DNA of 64,000 nucleotides from Polynucleobacter sp. (GTDB lineage: Bacteria; Pseudomonadota; Gammaproteobacteria; Burkholderiales; Burkholderiaceae). How positions within the stretch are numbered: the first letter of the stretch is position 1; every line of letters starts with the position of its first letter. Below the pieces are notes generated by a model. The model did not search any database. It had not been told where the DNA came from and was given only the letters and a program-made list of their open reading frames with translations. This document shows, in pieces, positions 1 through 7,012 of this stretch. The position numbers and the translations under genes were made by a program. The stretch spans positions 62,001-126,000 of the forward strand of contig JAHEBW010000045.1 of assembly GCA_024642065.1 (NCBI GenBank). The letters are read 5' to 3'.

Positions 1-811
1 CATCACAGCCTTTGCACTTGAAGCTGCTCCACGCACAACACGTGCGCAAAGTTTAGATGTGTTGTCATCACAAGCCAACATTGCAGGCTACAAAGCTGTG
101 ATGGTTGCTGCTAACGAATATCAGCGCTTTATGCCGATGTTAATGACAGCAGCGGGCACAGTCAAAGCAGCTCGTGTATTGATTTTGGGTGCTGGTGTTG
201 CGGGCTTACAAGCGATTGCTACAGCAAAGCGTCTTGGCGCAGTCATTGAAGCATCTGATGTTCGTCCTGCCGCAAAAGAACAAATCGAATCCTTAGGAGC
301 TAAATTTGTTGATGTTCCTTACGAGACAGATGAAGAGCGTGAAATCGCTCAAGGTGTTGGTGGCTATGCTCGCCCAATGCCTGCATCTTGGATGCAACGC
401 CAAGCCGCTTTAGTAGCTGAAAGAGCTAAGCAAGCGGATATCGTGATTGCAACAGCTTTGATCCCAGGTCGTAAAGCGCCAACTCTTTTACACACAGAAA
501 CTGTTCAACAGATGAAGCCAGGTTCTGTAGTGATTGACTTAGCTGCTGGTAAAGGTGAAAACGGTGCTGGTAATTGCCCGCTCACTGAAGCCGATAAAGT
601 TGTTGTAAAGCACGGTGTGAAATTAATCGGCTACACCAACCTAGCCAGCATGGTTGCAGCAGATGCATCTGCTCTTTATGCTCGAAACCTAATGGACTTC
701 ATGAAATTAATTATTAATCAAGAAGCTCAATTAGCCATTCCGACTGATGACGATATCGTAACGGCCTGCTTGATGTGTCAAAGCGGCCAAGTTATTCGTC
801 AGAACGCTTAA
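1..811 (+). CDS. pntAA: NAD(P) transhydrogenase alpha subunit, NAD-binding part (5' truncated by window)
   Basis: Soluble dI domain of proton-translocating transhydrogenase, which binds NAD(H) and works with PntAB and PntB at the inner membrane to couple hydride transfer between NADH and NADP+ to the proton gradient. The reading frame is open from base 2, so the true start lies before the window; an internal GTG at 59 is not a start. Visible motifs are the Rossmann glycine loop GAGVAGLQA, the RPAAKEQ stretch typical of the alanine dehydrogenase/PNT family, and the conserved VVIDLAAGKGEN segment. Followed after 17 bp by pntAB, as in bacteria that split PntA into two polypeptides. Confidence 0.95.
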   Translation, partial: ITAFALEAAPRTTRAQSLDVLSSQANIAGYKAVMVAANEYQRFMPMLMTAAGTVKAARVLILGAGVAGLQAIATAKRLGAVIEASDVRPAAKEQIESLGAKFVDVPYETDEEREIAQGVGGYARPMPASWMQRQAALVAERAKQADIVIATALIPGRKAPTLLHTETVQQMKPGSVVIDLAAGKGENGAGNCPLTEADKVVVKHGVKLIGYTNLASMVAADASALYARNLMDFMKLIINQEAQLAIPTDDDIVTACLMCQSGQVIRQNA

Positions 812-828
812 GGTCATAAAGGAAAATC

Positions 829-1143
829 ATGGACGCTATTAGCCCAACTATCTATAACCTCATTATTTTCGTTCTAGCTATCTACGTGGGTTACCACGTA
901 GTTTGGAACGTAACTCCAGCACTTCATACGCCACTCATGGCTGTGACCAATGCCATTTCCGCCATCATCATTGTGGGTGCCATGTTGGCAGCTGCTTTGA
1001 CAGAAGGCACGCTCGGCAAATCTATGGGCACTATTGCTGTAGCTTTGGCTGCTGTGAACGTTTTTGGTGGCTTCTTGGTAACAAGACGCATGCTAGAAAT
1101 GTTTAAGAAGAAAGAGAAAAAATCTAAAGGAGAAACAGCATGA
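829..1143 (+). CDS. pntAB: NAD(P) transhydrogenase alpha subunit, membrane part
   Basis: A 104-residue hydrophobic protein forming the small membrane portion (dIIa) of the transhydrogenase. It shows three or so membrane helices (about residues 5-25, 35-60, 65-85) and a lysine-rich cytoplasmic tail (FKKKEKKSK). An AAGGAA ribosome site lies just before the ATG. Its stop codon overlaps the pntB start by 4 bp (ATGA), indicating translational coupling. Length and position between pntAA and pntB match the split-subunit arrangement. Confidence 0.93.
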   Translation: MDAISPTIYNLIIFVLAIYVGYHVVWNVTPALHTPLMAVTNAISAIIIVGAMLAAALTEGTLGKSMGTIAVALAAVNVFGGFLVTRRMLEMFKKKEKKSKGETA

Positions 1144-2585
1144 GCTTAAATCTCGTTACGCTTCTCTATTTAGTAGCCTCAATTTGCTTTATCCAGGCTT
1201 TAAAAGGTTTATCACACCCAACCACCTCTATTAAAGGTAATGCCTTTGGTATGGCGGGCATGGCGATCGCTATCGCTACAACGGTAGGTCTTGTGATGAT
1301 GCTAGCCCAACAATCAGCAATCACTGGCATGACTTATGTCTTAGGTGGTTTAGTGATTGGTGGCGGTGCTGGCGCAATCATGGCTAAACGTGTAGAAATG
1401 ACCAAGATGCCAGAGCTAGTTGCCTTCATGCACAGCATGATTGGTTTAGCAGCTGTGTGTATTGCTGTAGCTGCTGTAGCTGAGCCTCATGCATTCGGTA
1501 TCGCTGCAGTTGGTGAACCGATTCCATTTGGTAACCGCTTAGAGTTATTCATCGGTACTTTTGTTGGCGCGATTACATTCTCTGGATCAGTAATTGCTTT
1601 CGGTAAGTTATCTGGCAAATACAAGTTCCGCTTATTCCAAGGCGCGCCAGTTACCTTCCCTGGACAACACTTGTTAAACCTTGCTTTAGCAATTGTGATG
1701 GTTGGTAGTGGTGTGATGTTTGCAATCGCCCCAGGTGCCGAGCCAGCATGGAACTACTTTGTTGTTATGACAGTAGTGGCATTTATCCTAGGCGTATTGA
1801 TCATCATCCCAATTGGTGGCGCTGATATGCCAGTGGTTGTATCGATGCTGAACTCTTACTCTGGTTGGGCTGCTGCAGGTATTGGTTTCTCACTAAACAA
1901 CTCCATGTTGATTGTGGCAGGTTCATTGGTAGGCTCATCAGGCGCGATCTTGTCCTACATTATGTGTAAAGCGATGAATCGCTCATTCTTCAACGTGATC
2001 CTTGGTGGTTTCGGTGGAGATGCTGGTGGTGCAGCAGCTGCGGGTTCACAAGAACAACGTAATGTGAAATCAGGTTCAGCTGATGACGCAGCGTTCTTAA
2101 TGACCAATGCTGAAACAGTGATCATTGTTCCTGGTTATGGCTTGGCTGTAGCTCGTGCTCAGCATGCTCTAAAAGAATTAACTGAGAAACTTACTCACGC
2201 TGGCGTAACTGTTAAATATGCGATTCACCCAGTAGCGGGTCGTATGCCAGGCCACATGAACGTTCTTTTAGCTGAAGCTGAAGTTCCATATGATCAAGTA
2301 TTTGAAATGGAAGATATCAATAGCGAATTTGGTCAAGCCGACGTTGTCTTGATCTTAGGCGCTAACGACGTTGTTAACCCTGCAGCAAGAACGCCTGGTA
2401 GCCCAATCTTTGGCATGCCAATTCTTGAAGCCTACAAAGCCAAGACAGTGATCGTGAATAAACGCTCAATGGCTTCTGGTTATGCTGGTTTAGATAACGA
2501 GTTGTTCTACATGGACAAGACTATGATGGTCTTCGGCGATGCGAAGAAGGTCATTGAAGATATGGTCAAGAGTGTAGAAATTTGA
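1140..2585 (+). CDS. pntB: NAD(P) transhydrogenase beta subunit with C-terminus supplied by element E1
   Basis: 481-residue beta subunit: an N-terminal membrane domain of about nine helices (residues about 1-260) and a C-terminal NADP-binding dIII domain (about 300-481) with VPGYGLAVARAQ and GRMPGHMNVLL motifs. The last codons are not the ancestral ones. An 80-bp direct repeat of the 3' end (2491-2570) recurs at 8633-8712, where the displaced native end reads MVKAVE and then stop; the present gene ends MVKSVEI. The integration therefore kept the frame and replaced only the last few residues. The gene's apparent native terminator is now 6 kb downstream at 8746-8766. Confidence 0.95.
   Translation: MSLNLVTLLYLVASICFIQALKGLSHPTTSIKGNAFGMAGMAIAIATTVGLVMMLAQQSAITGMTYVLGGLVIGGGAGAIMAKRVEMTKMPELVAFMHSMIGLAAVCIAVAAVAEPHAFGIAAVGEPIPFGNRLELFIGTFVGAITFSGSVIAFGKLSGKYKFRLFQGAPVTFPGQHLLNLALAIVMVGSGVMFAIAPGAEPAWNYFVVMTVVAFILGVLIIIPIGGADMPVVVSMLNSYSGWAAAGIGFSLNNSMLIVAGSLVGSSGAILSYIMCKAMNRSFFNVILGGFGGDAGGAAAAGSQEQRNVKSGSADDAAFLMTNAETVIIVPGYGLAVARAQHALKELTEKLTHAGVTVKYAIHPVAGRMPGHMNVLLAEAEVPYDQVFEMEDINSEFGQADVVLILGANDVVNPAARTPGSPIFGMPILEAYKAKTVIVNKRSMASGYAGLDNELFYMDKTMMVFGDAKKVIEDMVKSVEI
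2491..2570 (+). repeat. attL of element E1: direct repeat in pntB 3' end
   Basis: 80-bp segment repeated in direct orientation at 8633-8712 with two mismatches (2510 C versus T, 2567 C versus T), both synonymous in the pntB frame. The central 56 bp, 2511-2566, are identical to 8653-8708 and must contain the crossover. Duplication of a gene 3' end on either side of an integrase-bearing segment is the signature of tyrosine-recombinase integration. Just inside lie two direct copies of GGAATTTG (2616-2623, 2629-2636) that could be arm-type sites. Confidence 0.93.
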
Positions 2586-2664
2586 TTTAAGTAATTATTA
2601 ATCAATAAGTTATGAGGAATTTGTAGAGGGAATTTGATATAAACCTGTTGCACTGGAGTTGCTT

Positions 2665-3651
2665 ATGGCATCAATCAGAAACAGGAACGGTAAATGGCAA
2701 GTTCGCATTAATCGTCAAGGTTTTCCCTCTACAACTAAAACTTTCAATTCCCGTAGTCTTGCTCAGCGATGGGCAAAGCAAATTGAAAATGAATTTGATA
2801 TTGGCAATTATCAAAACGCCAATATAGTTCGGCAGATAAATTTCAAAGAAGTTATTGAACGTTATCTGGATGAGGTTACTTCCAAATCTAAAAGTCTTAA
2901 AGAAGATACATTTCGCCTTAGAGCACTGATGCGTCATTGGATTGGGGAACTTAAATTAAATGAATTAACACAATTTACAGTTGCCAGATACCGTGATGAA
3001 CGACTTCAACAAGTATCTAATGGAACAGTCATTAGAGAGTTAGCATACTTTTCAAGCATCATTAATCATGCAAAAAGAGAATGGGGATTTGACATAACAA
3101 ACCCGATACCTTTAGTTAAAAAACCACCATCACCACCAGGACGAAATAGAATTCTTACTGAAGATGAGATTAATCGTCTTTTTGAAGCATGTAAACCAAG
3201 AGTGCGCAATGGAAATCCATGGATTCTTCCTATAGTTAGATTTGCATATGAGACTGCTATGCGAAGGTCAGAAATTTTAGGACTTACATGGGATTGCGTG
3301 GATTTAAATAAACGCATTGCACTATTGCATATTACAAAAAATGGAGACTCAAGAAAAGTACCTCTCTCATTAGTAGCAATACAAATTCTTGAATCTTTAC
3401 CTAAAAACACAACAAATAAAATTTTTCCAATAAATCATGCAAATTTCACTGCTCACTTTGAGAGAGTTAGAAATACTGCCAGTATTCAAAATTTACACTT
3501 TCACGATTTAAGGCATATGGCAATTACAAGAATGGCAAAAAAATTACCGAATGTTATTGAATTAAGTTCTGTATCAGGTCATAAAAGTTTAAAAATGTTG
3601 CAACGCTACTACCATCCTGATGCTGAAGAATTAGCGAGAAAATTAGACTAA
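2665..3651 (+). CDS. Tyrosine recombinase (integrase) of E1
   Basis: Integrase of about 328 residues, 79 bp after pntB and just inside attL, the usual place for the enzyme that made the insertion. It has an N-terminal arm-binding-like region (GKWQVRINRQG), a helical core-binding domain (about 60-150) and a C-terminal catalytic domain with the family residues: Arg in MRRSEILGL (about 200), HDLRH (about 280-284), GHKS (about 306) and Tyr in QRYYHP (about 315). ATG 2665 is chosen over an upstream TTG at 2659 because CTGGAG lies 7 bp before it. It directs insertion into pntB, judging by position. It is clearly different from the E2 integrase. Confidence 0.93.
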   Translation: MASIRNRNGKWQVRINRQGFPSTTKTFNSRSLAQRWAKQIENEFDIGNYQNANIVRQINFKEVIERYLDEVTSKSKSLKEDTFRLRALMRHWIGELKLNELTQFTVARYRDERLQQVSNGTVIRELAYFSSIINHAKREWGFDITNPIPLVKKPPSPPGRNRILTEDEINRLFEACKPRVRNGNPWILPIVRFAYETAMRRSEILGLTWDCVDLNKRIALLHITKNGDSRKVPLSLVAIQILESLPKNTTNKIFPINHANFTAHFERVRNTASIQNLHFHDLRHMAITRMAKKLPNVIELSSVSGHKSLKMLQRYYHPDAEELARKLD

Positions 3652-3827
3652 ATCACTACTAGATGAGTTCTAAATTAGTTCACTAATTAGTATCAATATC
3701 TCTCTTAAAACTAGACCCCATAATCATTCCGCATTGCAGCAATTAATTTGGGGAATAATGCAGATATTTCATAATGTGGAATAAAAAGTGCGTTTTTGAC
3801 GACCTATGTTGCATAAATAAATGTGTA
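3652..3827. other. AT-rich intergenic region downstream of the E1 integrase
   Basis: No gene seen. A short palindrome (arms AATTAGT at 3673-3679 and ACTAATT at 3682-3688) has no T-run and is not a convincing terminator. A TTGACG hexamer at 3796-3801 followed by a poor TAAATG box is a weak promoter candidate for the downstream structured region; the matching place in E2 has no similar sequence. Confidence 0.4.
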
Positions 3828-3839
3828 GGAAATGAACCG

Positions 3840-4310
3840 ACACAACAATTGCAAGCATTGACATAGGTAGGTATGCAGATGCAAGTCACTATATGAAGTA
3901 TTACCAAAGACAGATTGGGTAAACAAACATTACTGTCACGATGGGTGCTCTGAGAAAAAGCAACACCCGATTGTTTAGAAATCGTTCATGTGGTTCTAAA
4001 CAGTTCCCGTTGAGTTGCAAAGCAGATGTAAAGGAAACCGATTAACCGTCCTTCTAAGTCAGATTGATTTAGTTATCTACATGAAGGTGTCTGAAGGTTC
4101 TATATTCAGGTACTTACTTTGCCGTAATAGGCAAAGTGTATCTTCAGATCCTGCTTCAGATACATTAGTTACTAGATATAACTATAGTAATTGCACTATC
4201 GCTTCGCTCTAGTGCAAATTCGCTTTGCTCATATGTCCTATTGATTGAATCTATGAACGAAGTGAATGTTGATGCGAATGAAATGAGTATCAACTGATTA
4301 AGAACTAATC
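3840..4310 (+). ncRNA. Candidate structured RNA (or ssDNA structure) shared with E2
   Basis: About 470 nt, nearly identical to the minus strand of 48040-48530 in E2. Many stems can be drawn: 3970-3980 with 3994-4004 (11 bp), 4087-4095 with 4105-4113 (9 bp with two wobbles), 4116-4123 with 4130-4137 (8 bp), 4137-4143 with 4158-4164, 4167-4174 with 4185-4192, 4191-4198 with 4210-4217 (8 bp) and 4268-4275 with 4287-4294 (8 bp). Where the two copies differ, pairing is often kept: C4202-G4206 becomes T-A in E2, and a G-T at the 4268-4294 stem becomes A-T. No family is recognised. It could be an independent RNA, a long leader of the following gene, or a folded DNA site such as an origin of transfer. 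Strand is assumed from the downstream genes. Confidence 0.6.
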
Positions 4311-4408
4311 CATATAAATACCTGTAGTGCAATGTGGTAGGTAGTAAGTACCTATCGCTAAAGCACATTTCAAGTGCTTGCTAATCTATAACTAATCCAA
4401 GGAGATAA

Positions 4409-4582
4409 ATGAATCCAAATCCAAGTAAATTAACTAAAGATGTTCACATGAGAGTATCCGAATCTCTCCAGCAACTAATCCATGAAATTGCTGTCCAGAA
4501 TCACATGAAACCTAGTTCACTTTGTAGAGTTATTCTTGCTAGAGAACTCCCGAACTACACCCGTAATCGTTTCTTTGGGTGA
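4409..4582 (+). CDS. Small ribbon-helix-helix-like protein (E1 copy)
   Basis: 57 residues, preceded by a good site (AAGGAGATAA) at the end of the structured region. The segment KDVHMRVSESLQQLIHEIA followed by MKPSSLCRVILAREL has the look of a ribbon-helix-helix DNA-binding protein (short strand, two helices), a fold of CopG/Arc-type repressors and of relaxosome accessory proteins. The E2 copy at 47788-47958 shares 52 of 56 positions. Its last 66 nt overlap an antisense ORF (4517-4663). It probably heads a two-gene unit with the 62-residue gene at 4681. DNA-binding is inferred from sequence pattern only. Confidence 0.7.
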   Translation: MNPNPSKLTKDVHMRVSESLQQLIHEIAVQNHMKPSSLCRVILARELPNYTRNRFFG

Positions 4583-4663
4583 ATCAATGACTTTCATAAC
4601 CCATTCCAATTCACCTTCAAGAACAGGTATATCGTCTAGTTCATCAATCTCATCTTTATTCAT
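4517..4663 (-). CDS. Antisense small acidic protein overlapping the RHH gene (E1 copy)
   Basis: 48-residue ORF beginning at ATG 4661-4663 and ending at TGA inside the RHH gene on the other strand. The E2 counterpart (47698-47850) has 50 residues. The N-terminal parts differ mostly by conservative changes (DEIDELDDIPVL versus DELEQFKDIPVL; LEWV versus LDWI) and by synonymous changes in this frame, a pattern expected of translated sequence. The last 13 residues are identical (VVREFSSKNNSTK), where both strands would be coding. No good ribosome site is seen and the start is close to the divergent 62-residue gene, so expression is uncertain. Function unknown. Confidence 0.5.
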   Translation of the reverse strand: MNKDEIDELDDIPVLEGELEWVMKVIDSPKETITGVVREFSSKNNSTK

Positions 4664-4680
4664 ATTAGGATGGTATCAAT

Positions 4681-4869
4681 ATGAGTAGAGAACTAGATTT
4701 ACTTGCAAAAGAGTATGCAAAAGGTGATGTAACTGTTGTAAGAAAAGATGTGAATCTGTATCAAAGAAACCTAACAACTGAGTTATCAGGTTTCATAAGA
4801 GATGTGGAACGTATTGCTAAGAAAGAGAAGAAGGGTAGTGTTACTGTTGTTGCGGTGGTAGAAAGTTAG
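4681..4869 (+). CDS. Conserved 62-residue protein of the E1/E2 module (E1 copy)
   Basis: Not a recognised family. 62 residues with alternating charge, predicted largely helical (LDLLAKEYAKGDVTVVRKDV, then SGFIRDVERIAKKEKK) ending in a hydrophobic strand-like tail (VTVVAVV). No signal peptide. The E2 copy at 47492-47680 matches at 57 of 62 positions and sits at the same place after the RHH gene, so the two genes travel together. A purine-rich AGGATGG precedes the ATG. A role in element maintenance or transfer is a guess from context. Confidence 0.75.
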   Translation: MSRELDLLAKEYAKGDVTVVRKDVNLYQRNLTTELSGFIRDVERIAKKEKKGSVTVVAVVES

Positions 4870-4870
4870 T

Positions 4871-5263
4871 TTATTCTGGTATCAGAACCTTCTTTTTGAG
4901 CGAAACACTTTTTTTAGATTTTTTCACTTCTGATTTTTTAATCTCACGTATTACCCTTGGTTTTTGTTCATTCAGTTTTCCCCATCTAACTGGTACTCTG
5001 AATTCTTGTATCAATAACCAAGGTCTGCACTTTTCAAAAATAAAATGTTTGAGTGATTTGTAATCATCAAATTTATTAATATGTTTTTGGCAATCATCGC
5101 CATATATTTTTATAAATTCGTGTATTACCGTAGGTGGCAATGGTGCCAATATAGTTTTTAGTGTATTAAAAACACCCTTGTGTTTTGCCTCTGCCGAATC
5201 TACCCTTCGTTGAGCAATAGATTTCCTCTCGGTCATCCCGTGGCATTTTCTGCCTTTAATCAT
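4871..5263 (-). CDS. Hypothetical basic protein
   Basis: 130 residues, not recognised. Very basic at both ends (MIKGRKCHGM and a C-terminal run rich in KKS), with a central region predicted to be helical containing PLPPTVIHEFIKIYGD. The start ATG follows directly on the TGA of the upstream gene (5264-5467), so the pair is probably co-translated; a second possible start is Met-10. Converges with the 62-residue gene, the two stops being 1 bp apart. The basic composition fits nucleic-acid binding, but nothing more can be said. Confidence 0.6.
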   Translation of the reverse strand: MIKGRKCHGMTERKSIAQRRVDSAEAKHKGVFNTLKTILAPLPPTVIHEFIKIYGDDCQKHINKFDDYKSLKHFIFEKCRPWLLIQEFRVPVRWGKLNEQKPRVIREIKKSEVKKSKKSVSLKKKVLIPE

Positions 5264-5467
5264 TCAAGACTCATTAATGGTTTTGTTATTACCCAGTTTT
5301 GGTGAGTATTTAGCAGAGAATTTTTCAAAATAGATAATTCCTTTGAGTGTGCCATCAGTAATCATTGCTGCTCGTTTAGCAACTATTATTGCTCTGCTTG
5401 CTGCAAATCTTACTTGTAATGGAATCTCAATAGGTTCTTCATCATATGAATTGTTTTTTTTGCTCAT
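5264..5467 (-). CDS. Hypothetical 67-residue protein
   Basis: Not recognised. A short acidic N-terminus (SYDEEPIEIP) followed by an alanine-rich helix (VRFAASRAIIVAKRAAMI). First gene of a two-gene leftward unit with 4871-5263; the stop and next start abut with no gap. Upstream 5468-5631 is AT-rich with no clear promoter. Confidence rests on length, the tight coupling and the absence of an alternative gene. Confidence 0.55.
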   Translation of the reverse strand: MSKKNNSYDEEPIEIPLQVRFAASRAIIVAKRAAMITDGTLKGIIYFEKFSAKYSPKLGNNKTINES

Positions 5468-5631
5468 GTTTGATTAGTTTTTTATTAGCAATTACTTTTT
5501 TAGTTCATCACATTGAAGATTTCAAGTTTTTATTAAAATATTTTTAATTCGGTCATCTTCATTAATTAAAGGTGGATATATCACTCAGTTAGTCAGTTCA
5601 GAAATCATTCAACAATCAAATGGTTGAGTAA

Positions 5632-6153
5632 TTATCTTGCAATGATCCTAATGCTTTGTTTCTTGCTAACCAATAAGTGATTTTTAGGGCAAAACCATTC
5701 ATTTGTCCATTTGCTAGTCTTACCTATATGCTCTTTATCTTTAGTTGTTTCAAATATTTCTGTATGCCAAGTTAGGCAAGTTGGACACCAAAATTTAAAC
5801 CAACCTCTTTGAATGAAATCTAAGTCGTATGCTTTAAGAAATTCTCTTTGATTGTGATCCAAAAGAGTCGTGCCGCTATTGTTTGGTTCTATATCTTTTA
5901 TCCATTTTGGAAAATATTCTTTTGCTTGTTGAGATGGCGTATGACTTGTCCATGTATTTACAGCATGGTTACTTGACCATTCATACATTTTTGTTAGGTC
6001 AATCAATAATGTTCCAATAAAGTCTTGGTCATAATCTGGACTGTTTAAAACTGCCCAACGATTTGGTGTTTTGGTGGGTGCTTGATAAGTATCCTTTGAG
6101 ACCATTGTTGCATAGTCATTTTTGAGAAAGTTAACTACATCAGATATTTTCAC
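5632..6153 (-). CDS. Hypothetical protein with a zinc-ribbon-like cysteine/histidine motif
   Basis: 173 residues, family not recognised. The C-terminal part holds WCPTCLTWH and, about 30 residues later, WFCPKNH, which together could bind one zinc ion as a small zinc ribbon. The N-terminal two thirds are rich in aromatic residues (NRWAVLNSPDYDQDF, MYEWSSNHAVNTW) and look globular and cytoplasmic, with no signal or membrane segment. Lies leftward after 6179-6814 with a 25-bp gap, so the two may be co-transcribed cargo of E1. Confidence 0.6.
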   Translation of the reverse strand: MKISDVVNFLKNDYATMVSKDTYQAPTKTPNRWAVLNSPDYDQDFIGTLLIDLTKMYEWSSNHAVNTWTSHTPSQQAKEYFPKWIKDIEPNNSGTTLLDHNQREFLKAYDLDFIQRGWFKFWCPTCLTWHTEIFETTKDKEHIGKTSKWTNEWFCPKNHLLVSKKQSIRIIAR

Positions 6154-6178
6154 AATTTATAAATCTTATAAGTGATTG

Positions 6179-6814
6179 CTAAAATCGAAAGTTAATAGAT
6201 AGTGATTTGTTACCTGTGCAAATATAGAATCGTGTTCCATTATCTGTCTCAATACTCCTAATTTCACTTAATCTAACGCTTCCAAGTAGGTGCCATTCTG
6301 ACTTGATACTGAAAAAACTTTTTTTGTCTTCCTTGTAAAAAAGAACAAGGTCAGCATCTGTCTCCCCTATGATTTCATAATCATATTTAAAAAATGGATT
6401 GAGATTTCGACAAAGATCAAGTAGTGAAAAAAGAGTGTGTCTACTTCTTTCGCTATTGTCATATGAGACTGAAAATTTTAGATCGCTTGATTTAACTGCA
6501 TTGCTGAAAATTTTGTTATATAAAGCATACTCATGCTCAAGAAATTCTTTCTTTCCTTGCAGAAACTTTTCAAGGTATATCCTAGCACTAGGAATCCTTA
6601 AGTCCCACTCAACGTTAGATAGATAAAATTCATATGTTGTGTCAATTAAATTTGGAAAATTATTGTTTCCACTATTGGTCATTTGATATTGCTTTACATT
6701 AATTGAATCTTCAATTAAATCATTTACTGAGTCTAGATGAACGCCAATTACTTTATTTTTATTGGGCGTTAAGAAGAGAATCTCAGAATTATTTTTTAGA
6801 ATATATGTGCCCAT
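6179..6814 (-). CDS. Hypothetical protein, E1 cargo
   Basis: 211 residues, not recognised. Soluble-looking mixed alpha/beta composition, with DADLVLFYKEDKKSFFSIKSEW and a C-terminal ETDNGTRFYICTG segment; no signal peptide, membrane helix or obvious catalytic motif. Very AT-rich codon use (AAT, AAA, TTT), like the rest of E1 and unlike the neighbouring core genes. Leftward, upstream of 5632-6153. Confidence 0.6.
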   Translation of the reverse strand: MGTYILKNNSEILFLTPNKNKVIGVHLDSVNDLIEDSINVKQYQMTNSGNNNFPNLIDTTYEFYLSNVEWDLRIPSARIYLEKFLQGKKEFLEHEYALYNKIFSNAVKSSDLKFSVSYDNSERSRHTLFSLLDLCRNLNPFFKYDYEIIGETDADLVLFYKEDKKSFFSIKSEWHLLGSVRLSEIRSIETDNGTRFYICTGNKSLSINFRF

Positions 6815-6871
6815 TTATTAGAGGATATCTAGTAGTAGTCAGTAAACTCCCAATTTACCACTAAGTTAAGA

Positions 6872-6961
6872 AGTTCAGAAAACCATAAAAAAGACCCATG
6901 ATGGAACATGAGTCGGAAGTTCAATTTTGAATAAATTTTCAGAGTTCAGAAATCAAATGTT
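6872..6961. repeat. 90-bp sequence shared with E2 (inverted copy at 44991-45080)
   Basis: About 90 bp matching the reverse complement of 44991-45080 at roughly nine positions in ten. It contains a hairpin (GAC-CATG arms around ATGGAA) next to an A/T run that reads as a terminator on the minus strand here and on the plus strand in E2. GTTCAGAAA-type words lie at both ends. In both elements it follows the 3' end of a cargo gene, so it may be a module border or recombination patch. Confidence 0.7.
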
Positions 6962-6995
6962 AAAAAAATCACCACAAGAAAAGATGTGGTGATTT
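6962..6995 (-). terminator. Terminator of the carbonic anhydrase gene
   Basis: Minus-strand hairpin with 11-bp arms (AAATCACCACA and TGTGGTGATTT; plus-strand 6966-6976 and 6985-6995), 8-nt loop, followed on the minus strand by a T-run. It lies 17 bp beyond the stop codon of the carbonic anhydrase gene. Confidence 0.85.
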
Positions 6996-7012
6996 TAGTG
7001 ACTGAGAAATAA

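Noticed and set aside
3796-3823. Promoter TTGACG/TAAATG for the E1 structured region
   Set aside because: Weak -10 and not conserved in E2, so kept only as a note.
4015-4212. Open frame inside the structured region (TTG 4015 or ATG 4081), also partly open in E2
   Set aside because: No ribosome site; the E2 frame ends 9 codons earlier, and the few differences between copies are too few to show coding selection. The stem-preserving changes fit structure better.
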